64,000 nucleotides of DNA, from NCBI GenBank assembly GCA_021778115.1, contig JAJYCS010000001.1, positions 1-64,000 on the forward strand, in the 5' to 3' direction. The position numbers and the translations under genes are program-made. Source of the stretch: Deltaproteobacteria bacterium (lineage in GTDB: Bacteria > Desulfobacterota > Desulfuromonadia > Geobacterales > Pseudopelobacteraceae). Of this stretch, positions 50,750 through 59,381 are shown one piece after another; positions within the stretch are counted from its first letter, which is position 1, and every line of letters starts with the position of its first letter. Below the pieces are notes generated by a model, which was given only the letters and a program-made list of their open reading frames with translations, was not told the origin of the DNA and did no database searches.

Positions 50750-51077
50750 GGTTGGCGCATTATAGGCGTCGCCCGGTCCGGTTGCAAGAATGAAACGGAA
50801 TAGTCAGCTTTCCGTAGCCAAGGTGCGCGTTATGTGGTACATAGAAAACCGTGCAGGATACTCCGGAAGCCGGCAGGTGGTTATGGCGGATCAGGTGGTT
50901 GACAGCATACGGTTGGTAGCCGGAGAGGCCCATCCCCTCTGCGGCGGCAGCTTATACGATGGCCCCCCCGGTATCCCGGCAGTATCCCCCGTATCGTGCA
51001 GAACCGGCAGCTCCCCAGGTTTTCAGGCCCTGCGTCATTTCCCCGGACAAAGATTACACGCACAGGAGGAGGCAGCA

Positions 51078-51500
51078 ATGGAGAATGTCAATGCCAAGGA
51101 TCGTAATGGCCACACCCAGCTGATCACCGCATCCAAGGAGGGGCGGGTCGAGTCGGTGCAGGATCTGCTCCGGCGCGGCGCGGATATCACGGCCTCCAGT
51201 GATAAAGGCAAGACCGCCCTGCATTATGCCGCTGCCAACGGTCAGACCGAGATAGCCAGGATGCTGCTTGAAAAGGGGGCCGAGGTGGACTCACGGGATC
51301 GGGAAGGGCATACCCCGCTGATGCTGGCCGCCATCTATGGCTGCAACAAAACGGTGCAGCTGCTGCTTGAGGCCGGGGCAGACCCCCGCGCCAAGACGAA
51401 AACCGGCAACACCGCCTCCCTCTATGCCGAGAACAACAATCATCCTGTGGCCACGACCCTGCTTAGAAAGGCCGAGCGGGTAAAACACGGCAACGCCTGA
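51078..51500 (+). CDS. Ankyrin-repeat protein
   Basis: KTALHYAAANGQTEIARMLLEKGAEVDSRDREGHTPLMLAAIYGCNKTVQLLLEAGAD. Confidence 0.92.
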   Translation: MENVNAKDRNGHTQLITASKEGRVESVQDLLRRGADITASSDKGKTALHYAAANGQTEIARMLLEKGAEVDSRDREGHTPLMLAAIYGCNKTVQLLLEAGADPRAKTKTGNTASLYAENNNHPVATTLLRKAERVKHGNA

Positions 51501-51504
51501 TGCG

Positions 51505-51542
51505 CGGGCGTCCCGTCGGTTTTCGTCCCGGCGGGGCGCCCG
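51505..51542. terminator. Terminator-like hairpin downstream of the ankyrin gene
   Basis: GGGCGTCCCGTCGG-TTTTCGTC-CCGGCGGGGCGCCC (two G-U wobbles). Confidence 0.6.
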
Positions 51543-51605
51543 TCACCGTATGAAGGACTGCAGCTCGTTGCAGTCTGCAGGTAAGATACTGCAAGGAGCC
51601 TTTTC

Positions 51606-52169
51606 ATGCTGACCACCTCTGATTTCAAGCGCGGACTGGTTATCCAGCTCGACGCCGCCCCCTGTCTGATCCTGGATGTGACCTTCCAGTCCCCTTCCGC
51701 CCGTGGGGCAAACACCATGGTCAAGACCCGTTATCGCAACCTGTTGACCAACCAGGTCCTTGATCGGACCTTCCGCTCAGGCGACAAGGTGGATGAGGCC
51801 GATTACGAACGGCATAAGGGGCAGTTCCTCTATGCCGATGGCAGCGGCGGGGTCTTTATGGACCTGGAGACCTATGAACAGTTTGAGATGGGTGAGGAGG
51901 GTTTCACGCCGTTGGCCCCCTATCTACTGGAGGGTACCGAGGTGACCCTGGGGCTTTTCGAGGGGCGGATGGTGGCGGTAGAGCTGCCGCTCACGGTGGA
52001 ACTGACCGTGACCGAGACGGCGCCGGTGATCAAGAACGCAACCGCGACGGCCGAGACCAAGGACGCCCTGCTGGAGACCGGCCTCAGGATCAAGGTCCCT
52101 CCGTATCTGGAAAGCGGGGTCAGGGTAAAGGTGGATACCCGTGATGCCCGCTTCATAAGCCGTGCCTGA
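51606..52169 (+). CDS. yeiP: Elongation factor P-like protein EfpL/YeiP
   Basis: VTFQSPSARGANTMVKTRYRNLLTNQVLDRTF; Arg33 at the tip loop as in YeiP; GLRIKVPPYLESGVRVKVDTRDARFISR. Confidence 0.92.
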   Translation: MLTTSDFKRGLVIQLDAAPCLILDVTFQSPSARGANTMVKTRYRNLLTNQVLDRTFRSGDKVDEADYERHKGQFLYADGSGGVFMDLETYEQFEMGEEGFTPLAPYLLEGTEVTLGLFEGRMVAVELPLTVELTVTETAPVIKNATATAETKDALLETGLRIKVPPYLESGVRVKVDTRDARFISRA

Positions 52170-52231
52170 TAGGGCAGCGCCGGAATGACTTGACAGTAAC
52201 GCGCAAGTTCCGGTACCTTTATAATTTCGAC

Positions 52232-52308
52232 GGGCCTATAGCTCAGTTGGCTAGAGCCACCGGCTCATAACCGGTTGGTCCCAGGTTCGAGTCCTGGTGG
52301 GCCCACCA
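52232..52308 (+). tRNA. tRNA with CAT anticodon, probably tRNA-Ile2 (lysidine type), possibly annotated as tRNA-Met
   Basis: 77-nt cloverleaf GGGCCTA TA GCTC...GAGC C ACCGG CTCATAA CCGGT TGGTC CCAGG TTCGAGT CCTGG TGGGCCC ACCA. Confidence 0.93.
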
Positions 52309-52382
52309 TATCTTTTCAACGTCAGGGGATCAGACCGGATGCGGTCACCGAGCACGCGACCAGCCTCGCCTACAGCCGTACC

Positions 52383-52414
52383 AGAGTGCATGCCTACAAG
52401 CTGCACTCTTTTTG
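52383..52414 (+). terminator. Intrinsic terminator downstream of the tRNA
   Basis: AGAGTGCA-TGCCTACAAGC-TGCACTCT-TTTTG. Confidence 0.8.
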
Positions 52415-52424
52415 TTTCTTGTTG

Positions 52425-53543
52425 ATGAAGTTGGCCAGAGTTTCAGACATAGCTGGAATTATTAACAAAAAATATCCCTTCGCCAAAGCCGAGGAGTGGG
52501 ATAACGTCGGTCTGCAGCTGGGGGATCCGGCTAGTGAGGTGGAGCGTATCCTGGTCGCCCTGGATCCGCTCTCTGCAGTCCTGGACGAGGCGCGGCAACG
52601 GGCGTGTCAGCTGCTGATCACCCATCATCCGCTCATCTTCAAACCGCTGCGCCAACTCACCACCGCATCACCCACCGGCCGGTTGCTGCTGCGGGCCGTC
52701 AACCATAACCTGGCTGTGCTGGCGATGCACACCAATTACGACATAGCCGCTGACGGCTTAAACGATCTGCTGGCAGCTCGGCTGGGGTTGCAGGACCTCC
52801 GTCCCCTCAGGGTGACGGGCCGTTCCACCTTGGTCAAGCTGGTGGTCTTTACCCCCGAGACCCACCTCGAAATGCTCCGCCGGGCCCTTGCCGACTCTCT
52901 CTTCGCCGTGGGCGCCTATCGGGATTGCAGTTTTGCCGCACCGGGAGAGGGGACCTTCACCCCACTGCCCGGCGCGCAGCCTGCCATCGGCCGTATCGGC
53001 AGGTTGGAGCGGGTTGCGGAACGCCGTCTGGAGGTGTTGATCCACCAGGATCAGCTCACCGGGGCCATCGCGGCTATCAAGGCGGTGCACCCCTACGAGG
53101 AGCCTGCCATTGACTGTTACCCGGTGCTCAATGAGGCCTTACCTCAGGGGTTGGGACGGATCGGCCGTCTGCCGGAGCCCTGCCCCCTTGCCATCCTGAG
53201 CGATATGGTGCGGGAGCGCCTTCATGCCGGTCTGGTGCGGTTGGTGGGCGATCCAGGGCGGCAGATCCGTACGGTGGCCCTCTGCAGCGGCAGCGGGGCC
53301 TCTCTGCTGCCGGATGCGGTGCGGGCAGGCGCGGATCTGCTGCTGACCGGCGATTGCAGCTATCATCAGGCGAGGGAGGCGGAGGCGAACGGCATCGCCC
53401 TGCTGGATGCCGGCCATTTTGCCACCGAGCAGCTGATGGTGCCAGGGGTGCAGCGGTTTTTGCAGGAGGCCCTGGCAGCTGCCGGCTACGACGTTGAAGT
53501 GTTGGCTGCGGAGGGGGAGCGGGATCCCTTCCAGCTGAGATAG
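52425..53543 (+). CDS. Nif3-like dinuclear metal centre hexameric protein
   Basis: AEEWDNVGLQLGD; LLITHHPLIFKPL; LLTGDCSYHQAREAEANGIALLDAGHFATE. Confidence 0.95.
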   Translation: MKLARVSDIAGIINKKYPFAKAEEWDNVGLQLGDPASEVERILVALDPLSAVLDEARQRACQLLITHHPLIFKPLRQLTTASPTGRLLLRAVNHNLAVLAMHTNYDIAADGLNDLLAARLGLQDLRPLRVTGRSTLVKLVVFTPETHLEMLRRALADSLFAVGAYRDCSFAAPGEGTFTPLPGAQPAIGRIGRLERVAERRLEVLIHQDQLTGAIAAIKAVHPYEEPAIDCYPVLNEALPQGLGRIGRLPEPCPLAILSDMVRERLHAGLVRLVGDPGRQIRTVALCSGSGASLLPDAVRAGADLLLTGDCSYHQAREAEANGIALLDAGHFATEQLMVPGVQRFLQEALAAAGYDVEVLAAEGERDPFQLR

Positions 53544-53613
53544 CAGTGTAAACGTAGCGGGAAGTGGGAGAAGGTACAGTAAGGGAGCAGAGGCATCCCG
53601 GGAGGAGACGGTT

Positions 53614-54327
53614 TTGAAGAAGAAACTGCTGTTGCTGGAGGAGTTGCAGGAGATCGATACGGCCATTGACCTGACCAGGGCGGAGCAGGCCGTACATCAG
53701 GCGGCCATCACCGGGCTTGAGGCGGGAGTGGCCACGCTCCATGGGGCCCTGGCCGATGAACAGGCCCGTCTGGCGGCTATCGAACAGATGAAGCGGGAAC
53801 TTGAGATTGCCCTGCAGGCTGAGCAGGATAATATCAGACGTTCCGAGGGCAACATGAAGGAGATCCGCACCAACAAGGAGTTTCAGGCTGTTGGGCGCGA
53901 GATTGCTATGGCCCGTAAACAGGCTGCCGAGCTGGAGGAGCAGATCCTCCAGAAGACGGCCCAGCTGGAGGAACTGCAGGGGGGGATCAACGCCCGCACC
54001 GGCGAGTTGGAGACGCTGCAGGCCACCACCGACGTCGACCGTCGGGAACGGCAGGAGGCCATGGACGGGTTGCAGGGGACGGTTGATACGGCCCTTGAGA
54101 AGCGTGAGAGGATCGTGAAGGAGTTGCCCGCCGGTCTGGTGCGTCGTTATGCAAAGCTCCGGGAACAGCGCCGCGGTCAGGCCCTGGCCGAGGCGCGGGA
54201 CGGTTCCTGTACCGGCTGCAACATGCAGTTGCCGCCGCAGCTGTACAACACCCTGTTCAGGGGGGATGAACTGCATGCCTGCCCCCATTGCCAGCGGATT
54301 CTGGTGTTGAAACAGGAGCAGGGCTAG
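53614..54327 (+). CDS. C4-type zinc ribbon domain protein with coiled coil
   Basis: CTGCNMQLPPQLYNTLFRGDELHACPHCQRILV; TTG start. Confidence 0.9.
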   Translation: MKKKLLLLEELQEIDTAIDLTRAEQAVHQAAITGLEAGVATLHGALADEQARLAAIEQMKRELEIALQAEQDNIRRSEGNMKEIRTNKEFQAVGREIAMARKQAAELEEQILQKTAQLEELQGGINARTGELETLQATTDVDRRERQEAMDGLQGTVDTALEKRERIVKELPAGLVRRYAKLREQRRGQALAEARDGSCTGCNMQLPPQLYNTLFRGDELHACPHCQRILVLKQEQG

Positions 54328-54463
54328 CAACCGGTGGATAAAAACGAGGATTTTTTTATGCTGGGTACGGCAGATGGGGCATGGCGCGGAGGCGTACCTG
54401 CAGGTACACCGCACAAACCAGGCCGCGTATGACGGGGCCAGCGTGAAAAAAGACCGTGTAACG

Positions 54464-54839
54464 ATTGGCTGGAGCAGGACAGACGGTCGCCGCTGCTGAC
54501 GCAGGGGAGGAAAGTCCGGGCTCCGCAGGGCAAGGCGCTGGATAACGTCCAGCGGGGGCAACCCCAGGGAAAGTGCCACAGAGAGCAGTCCGCCCGCCAC
54601 GGCGGGTAAGGGTGAAAGGGTGAGGTAAGAGCTCACCGGGTTCGGCGGTGACGTCGGATGCCAGGTAAACCCCGCCTGGAGCAAGGCCTAATAGGGAGGC
54701 GTCAAGGGTGGCCCGCCCGTGCCTCCGGGTTGGCCGCTTGAGGCCATCGGTAACGGTGGCCCTAGATGAATGACCGTCACGCACCGTCGGGTAACCGGCG
54801 GCGCGCACAGGACCCGGCTTACGGCCTGCTCCAGCCAAT
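54464..54839 (+). ncRNA. rnpB: RNase P RNA component, bacterial class A
   Basis: ATTGGCTGGAGCAG...CTGCTCCAGCCAAT P1 pairing; GAGGAAAGTCCGGGCTCC; CACAGAGAGCAGTCCGCC; GGTAAACCCC; final GTAACCGGCGG...GGCTTACGG. Confidence 0.95.
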
Positions 54840-54880
54840 GTTTATGCAGTTCATGATGATGAGGGAGAGAGGTGGCGTAT

Positions 54881-55231
54881 ATGGCCGTTGAACAGGATCT
54901 CTTGCTGGTGCATGTCGATAACAAGCCCGGTTTTTACGCCCGGCTGGAAGAGATCGTGCCCGATGTCAAACCGGGCTGGTGGCAGGTAAAGCTCCTGGTC
55001 TTGACCTTTCCCCTGCAGCTCTTTACCTGGATCCTGGACGATCATCAGATTGAAGGGGAACCGTTCACCATGGGAGGGACGCCGCTCCGCCTGGAAAAGC
55101 TCATTTCGCCGGTGGAGGAGGGCCAGCAGGCCGCCCGTGACGCTGCCGGCCAGCAAGCGACCATCCCCGGGCAGAAGGCTGCGACCAGTGGCGCCAAGGT
55201 GGTCTCACTGGCAGAACGGCGCAAGAAATAA
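54881..55231 (+). CDS. Hypothetical protein downstream of rnpB
   Basis: Coding-like ORF MAVEQDLLLVHVDNKPGFYARLEEIVPDVKPGWWQVKLLVL; no family recognised. Confidence 0.65.
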   Translation: MAVEQDLLLVHVDNKPGFYARLEEIVPDVKPGWWQVKLLVLTFPLQLFTWILDDHQIEGEPFTMGGTPLRLEKLISPVEEGQQAARDAAGQQATIPGQKAATSGAKVVSLAERRKK

Positions 55232-55265
55232 GGCGGTCGCGGTGGTCATCTTCCCCGCTGCCCAC

Positions 55266-55290
55266 GCCCTCATTGGAGGGCTTTTTTGTT
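55266..55290 (+). terminator. Intrinsic terminator
   Basis: GCCCTC-ATT-GGAGGGC-TTTTTTG. Confidence 0.85.
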
Positions 55291-55333
55291 TCTTCGCGGG
55301 GACGCCGGTCGTCTGGGCCGTGACTGCGGCTGG

Positions 55334-57229
55334 CTAGCCGGGAACGGACAGGGCGGGCAGACAGGGGGAGGCGAGCCGTTTTGCCGTAAACGACTCTGCC
55401 GGTTCCGGTGGGCAGAAATAGAACCCCTGGGCGATGACGCAACCGAGAGTTTTCAGGGCCTGACGCTGTTCCAGGGTTTCCACCCCTTCGGCGACCGTGG
55501 TCAGCCCCATCTGCTGGGCGATGGCCAGGATCGTGGCGATGATCGCCCGGTCGCTGCTGCTGGTCATGATGTTATTGACAAAGGTGCGGTCTATCTTGAG
55601 GGTATCGATGGGGAACCGTTTCAGGTAGACCAGGGAGGAGTAACCGGTGCCAAAATCGTCTATGGCGATGCTGAAGCCCAAGAGTCGCAGCTCGGTCAGG
55701 ATGGCGCCGATCCGTTCCGGGTCATCCATCAGGCAGCTCTCGGTCAGCTCCAGCTCGATGTTCACCGGCGATACGCCGGTCTCCTCCAGTATCCGCACCA
55801 CCCGTTCCACAAAGAACGGGGCCTCGAGCTGCTGGGGGGAGACGTTGACGGCAATCCTGCCGCAGCAGGGGAGCCCCTGCTGTTTCCATATCCTGATATG
55901 TCTGCAGGCGGTACTGAGCACCCAGTCGCCGATCTGGGTCATGAGCCCCCGCCCCTCGGCCACCGGTATGAATTCACCGGGGGGTACCCAGCCCAGAAGC
56001 GGATCGTGCCAGCGGAGCAGCGCCTCGGCGCCGACGATCATGCCGGCGTACAGCTCCACCTTGGGCTGGTAGTACAGATGCAGATTCCCCTCGTCTGCTG
56101 CGCACTCAAGGCGGGTGATCAGCTCCAGTTTCCGGATCAGGGTCTGCGACATCTCGCTCCGGTAGAAGCAGTAACCGCCCCCCCCTTTCTTTGCCTTTGA
56201 CATGGCGAGATCGGCCCGCGCCAGGAGCTCGGCCGGATGGTCGGCGTCGTCCGGGTAGAGGGCAATGCCGATGCTGCCGCCGATGGAAAATGAACGGCTG
56301 TCGATGGTAAACGGCTGTCTGATGGCGGACAGCATCCGCTGGGCGAGCTCGGCGGCCAGCTCCCGATCGCCGTTGGCGCAGATGAGGACAAAATCGTCGC
56401 CGCCGAACCGGGTCACGGTGCAGCCTTCAGTGGTCAGCGCCCGCAGTTTTCGGGCAACCTGGGCAAGGATCTGGTCCCCCGTGCTGTGCCCGTAGGTCTC
56501 GTTGATCTCGCGGATGTAGTCGAGATCGAGCATGAGGAGGCTCATGGTACGCCCGGTGGCGTGGGCTGCCGTGGTGGCATCGGTCAGGAGGTCGGTCAGG
56601 TGGTTTCGGTTGGGAAGGCCGGTAAGGCTGTCAAAAAAGGCCAGACGGTGGATATGGGCGTTTGCCTGCTCGTGGGCCCTGCGAAGGCGGATGGTCTCAA
56701 TGCCGAACGAGAGATCGGAGGCCAACTCCTCCAGGAGTTTAACCTCGCTCCCCTGGAAGGCGTTGGGTTCCGGCGCGTAGATGGCGATGGCGCCGATAGT
56801 CTCGCCTTCAACAATGAGGGGCAGCGCCACGGCGGATTGATAGTTTCGTTGTCTGGCCTCCCCCTGCCAGGGGGTGAGCAGAGGGTCGTGGAGGATATCG
56901 TTGCGCAGCTGTATGGCGCCGGTGCGGATGGCGCTCCCCATGGCGCTGTGCCCTCGCTCGGTATCGGCCCAGCTCATGTTGGCGGTGGCGAGGAAACCTT
57001 CTTCGTGCCCGTGATAGGCGACGGGGCGCACCGTTTTTTTGCTATCCAGCTCTTTGTAGCCGATCCAGCTCAGGGAGTAGACCCCGATCTCGGTGGCAAT
57101 GCGGCAGACGTCGTAGAGTAGCGTGCTTTCATCGTCGGCCCTGAGCAGGGTGCGGTTGCTGCTGGAGAGCAATCGCAGGGCGCGGTTGGCGCGCTGGAGT
57201 TCGTCCTTGATGGTGTGGGTCTGCGGCAT
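55334..57229 (-). CDS. GAF-GGDEF-EAL c-di-GMP phosphodiesterase-like protein
   Basis: GAF-like N-terminus, degenerate GGDDF, EAL domain with AEALLRW and DDFGTGYSSL. Confidence 0.93.
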   Translation of the reverse strand: MPQTHTIKDELQRANRALRLLSSSNRTLLRADDESTLLYDVCRIATEIGVYSLSWIGYKELDSKKTVRPVAYHGHEEGFLATANMSWADTERGHSAMGSAIRTGAIQLRNDILHDPLLTPWQGEARQRNYQSAVALPLIVEGETIGAIAIYAPEPNAFQGSEVKLLEELASDLSFGIETIRLRRAHEQANAHIHRLAFFDSLTGLPNRNHLTDLLTDATTAAHATGRTMSLLMLDLDYIREINETYGHSTGDQILAQVARKLRALTTEGCTVTRFGGDDFVLICANGDRELAAELAQRMLSAIRQPFTIDSRSFSIGGSIGIALYPDDADHPAELLARADLAMSKAKKGGGGYCFYRSEMSQTLIRKLELITRLECAADEGNLHLYYQPKVELYAGMIVGAEALLRWHDPLLGWVPPGEFIPVAEGRGLMTQIGDWVLSTACRHIRIWKQQGLPCCGRIAVNVSPQQLEAPFFVERVVRILEETGVSPVNIELELTESCLMDDPERIGAILTELRLLGFSIAIDDFGTGYSSLVYLKRFPIDTLKIDRTFVNNIMTSSSDRAIIATILAIAQQMGLTTVAEGVETLEQRQALKTLGCVIAQGFYFCPPEPAESFTAKRLASPCLPALSVPG

Positions 57230-57490
57230 GGCGTCTTATCTGCCCGGCATGGCCGGAGCGGTGGCGATGGTGTGGGATGATCCCGGTCCGGCGCCGTTTC
57301 CAAACGGTTCGCGGCTAACGTCTGGCGGCATAATACACTGTTATATACAGGGTATGTCAGCACTTGACAACAACAAACCACCAGAGAACACCGTGGTTTC
57401 TCACCATCTTTCTTTCAGCCGTCCCGAAGCTCAAGGTGTATCACCAATCGCTCTGCCGGCCCTCACCACAATGAATTACTTCCTTTGTAC

Positions 57491-57518
57491 TTGACACCCT
57501 CTTGACTGCTGGTATAGT
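57491..57518 (+). promoter_or_regulatory. Sigma-70 type promoter of the dcw cluster
   Basis: TTGACA-N16-TATAGT. Confidence 0.75.
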
Positions 57519-57528
57519 TTGCCGCAAA

Positions 57529-57562
57529 GTGGAAAAAAGTGGTAATAAGTGGAAGCAAGGGG
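57529..57562 (+). promoter_or_regulatory. MraZ box repeats (GTGG x3 plus GGGG at exact 10-bp spacing)
   Basis: GTGG at 57529, 57539, 57549; GGGG at 57559, immediately upstream of mraZ. Confidence 0.8.
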
Positions 57563-57572
57563 ATGGGTTGCC

Positions 57573-58052
57573 ATGTTTCGTGGCGAGAGCCTGACAACTA
57601 TCGATACCAAGGGGCGGACCAGCATCCCGGTGCGGTTTCGGGAGGCGTTGAGCGACAGCTTCGGTGACCAGCGTTTTATGTTAACCAAGGCCTCCCCGGT
57701 GGATTTTGGTGACGGTAGCTTCGGTCGTGGGCTCTCGGTCTATCCTCTTTCTGAATGGCGGGAGTTGGAGAAGAAGATCCAGGCCAATGAAGGGGGGCTG
57801 CCGCTGGCACAGCTGAACAGTCTGAAGCGTCTGGTGTTGGGGCCGGCCCAGGAGTGCACGGCCGACAAGCTGGGGCGCGTGTTGATTCCGCCGGCACTGC
57901 GGCTACATGCGGCGCTGGAGCGCGATCTGTACTTTGTCGGCATGGGTAGCCGGTTCGATATCTGGGGTAGGGAGACCTACTGTCGGGTCAATGCCCAGGA
58001 TGAACGCAACTTCCCCCAGGAGTCGGCGGCCCTGGCGGAGCTTGGCATTTAG
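57573..58052 (+). CDS. mraZ: Transcriptional regulator MraZ
   Basis: [40 protein letters not shown]. Confidence 0.93.
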   Translation: MFRGESLTTIDTKGRTSIPVRFREALSDSFGDQRFMLTKASPVDFGDGSFGRGLSVYPLSEWRELEKKIQANEGGLPLAQLNSLKRLVLGPAQECTADKLGRVLIPPALRLHAALERDLYFVGMGSRFDIWGRETYCRVNAQDERNFPQESAALAELGI

Positions 58053-58997
58053 GTGGAACCGTTCATTCACCAGTCGGTCATGCCGGCCGAGGTGCTGCAG
58101 TACCTGGCCCCCCGACCGGGTGGTGTCTATCTGGACGGCACCCTGGGCGGGGGTGGCCATAGCGAGTTGATCCTTGAGGCGAGTGGTCCGGATGGGATGC
58201 TGTACGGCATCGACCGTGACCCATCGGCACTGACGGCTGCCGGCGAGCGGCTGAACCGTTTTGCCCGCCGTTTCCGGCCGCTGCAGGGCAGTTTTGGCGA
58301 TATGGCCGCCCTGCTGGCGGGCCAGGGAGTGACTGCCGTAGATGGCGTGCTGTTGGACCTGGGGGTTTCATCGCCGCAGCTGGACCGCGCCGAGCGGGGT
58401 TTCAGCTTCCGTGCCGAGGGACCGTTGGACATGCGGATGGACCCCAGCCAGGGGGAGACCGCTGCCGAGCTGCTCAACAGTCTGCCGGAGCGGGAGTTGG
58501 AGCGGATCATCAAGGGGTATGGCGAGGAACGCTGGGCCAGAAAGATCGCCCAGCGGATCGTGGTAAGCCGCCAGGAACGGCCGTTCGAGACCACGCAGCA
58601 GCTGGCCGAGTTGGTGGGACGTACGATCCCGAGGAGGTTTCAGGAGGAGCGGATCCATCCCGCAACCCGTACCTTTCAGGCGCTGCGGATACTGGTGAAC
58701 GGTGAGCTGGAACAGGTGGAGCAGGGGGTTGCGGCTGCAATTAGCCTGCTCAGGCCGGGAGGGAGGCTGGTGATGATCTCATTTCACTCCCTAGAAGATC
58801 GGATCGTCAAGCAGCGTCTGCGGGACGCCGCCACCGGCTGCCGCTGCCCGCGGCAGCTGCCGCAATGCGTTTGCGGTCAGGTCCCCCTGGTGCGGATATT
58901 GACCGGCCGGCCGGTCGTGGCGGGTGGCAGTGAGTTGGAGGCCAATCCCCGCTCCCGTAGCGCCAAGCTGCGGGCTGCAGAGCGCTTGGCCGGCTGA
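58053..58997 (+). CDS. rsmH: 16S rRNA (cytosine1402-N4)-methyltransferase
   Basis: [53 protein letters not shown] start. Confidence 0.96.
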   Translation: MEPFIHQSVMPAEVLQYLAPRPGGVYLDGTLGGGGHSELILEASGPDGMLYGIDRDPSALTAAGERLNRFARRFRPLQGSFGDMAALLAGQGVTAVDGVLLDLGVSSPQLDRAERGFSFRAEGPLDMRMDPSQGETAAELLNSLPERELERIIKGYGEERWARKIAQRIVVSRQERPFETTQQLAELVGRTIPRRFQEERIHPATRTFQALRILVNGELEQVEQGVAAAISLLRPGGRLVMISFHSLEDRIVKQRLRDAATGCRCPRQLPQCVCGQVPLVRILTGRPVVAGGSELEANPRSRSAKLRAAERLAG

Positions 58998-59011
58998 AAG
59001 GAGGGGGCACG

Positions 59012-59350
59012 ATGCAGATGGCTAAGGCGAATTACGGCAAGATGACGCTACCAGCCCAGGTGGGGCTGGACGTGTCGGGGCATCGGCTCGATATCGTCAG
59101 GTTTCTGATGATCTGTATGCTCCTGTTGACGGTGGTCTCCATCTTCCACGTCTGGTCCCGCTTTCGGGTGGTCGAGCTGAATCTGCAGCTCAGTGATGCC
59201 ACCAAGCAGATGAAGGCGCTTGAGCAGGAGCAGCTGCGGCTCAGCCTGGAGGCGGAATCGCTGCGGACCCCGGCGCGGATCGAGACTATCGCCAAACGTG
59301 ACCTGGGGATGACCGTGCCCCAGGAACAACAGGTGGTTGTGGTAAAATGA
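59012..59350 (+). CDS. ftsL: Cell division protein FtsL
   Basis: Short single-TM protein with coiled coil between rsmH and ftsI; IETIAKRDLGMTVP. Confidence 0.85.
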   Translation: MQMAKANYGKMTLPAQVGLDVSGHRLDIVRFLMICMLLLTVVSIFHVWSRFRVVELNLQLSDATKQMKALEQEQLRLSLEAESLRTPARIETIAKRDLGMTVPQEQQVVVVK

Positions 59351-59381
59351 GCCGCGCCACCATCGAACCTCGGGGGGCGGC

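Noticed and set aside
50871-51010. GEMM (c-di-GMP/cGAMP) riboswitch upstream of the ankyrin gene
   Set aside because: GGTAGCC-like strings are present, but I could not assemble the conserved GEMM core or tetraloop-receptor.
50790-51500. Longer 236-aa version of the ankyrin protein
   Set aside because: The N-terminal extension lacks ankyrin pattern; the ATG at 51078 has a good SD (GGAGGAGGC) and begins the repeat domain.
57375-57399. AAACCAC-N11-GTGGTTT inverted repeat as an operator
   Set aside because: Isolated short repeat in a long AT-richer spacer; could be a weak terminator or chance, no supporting context.
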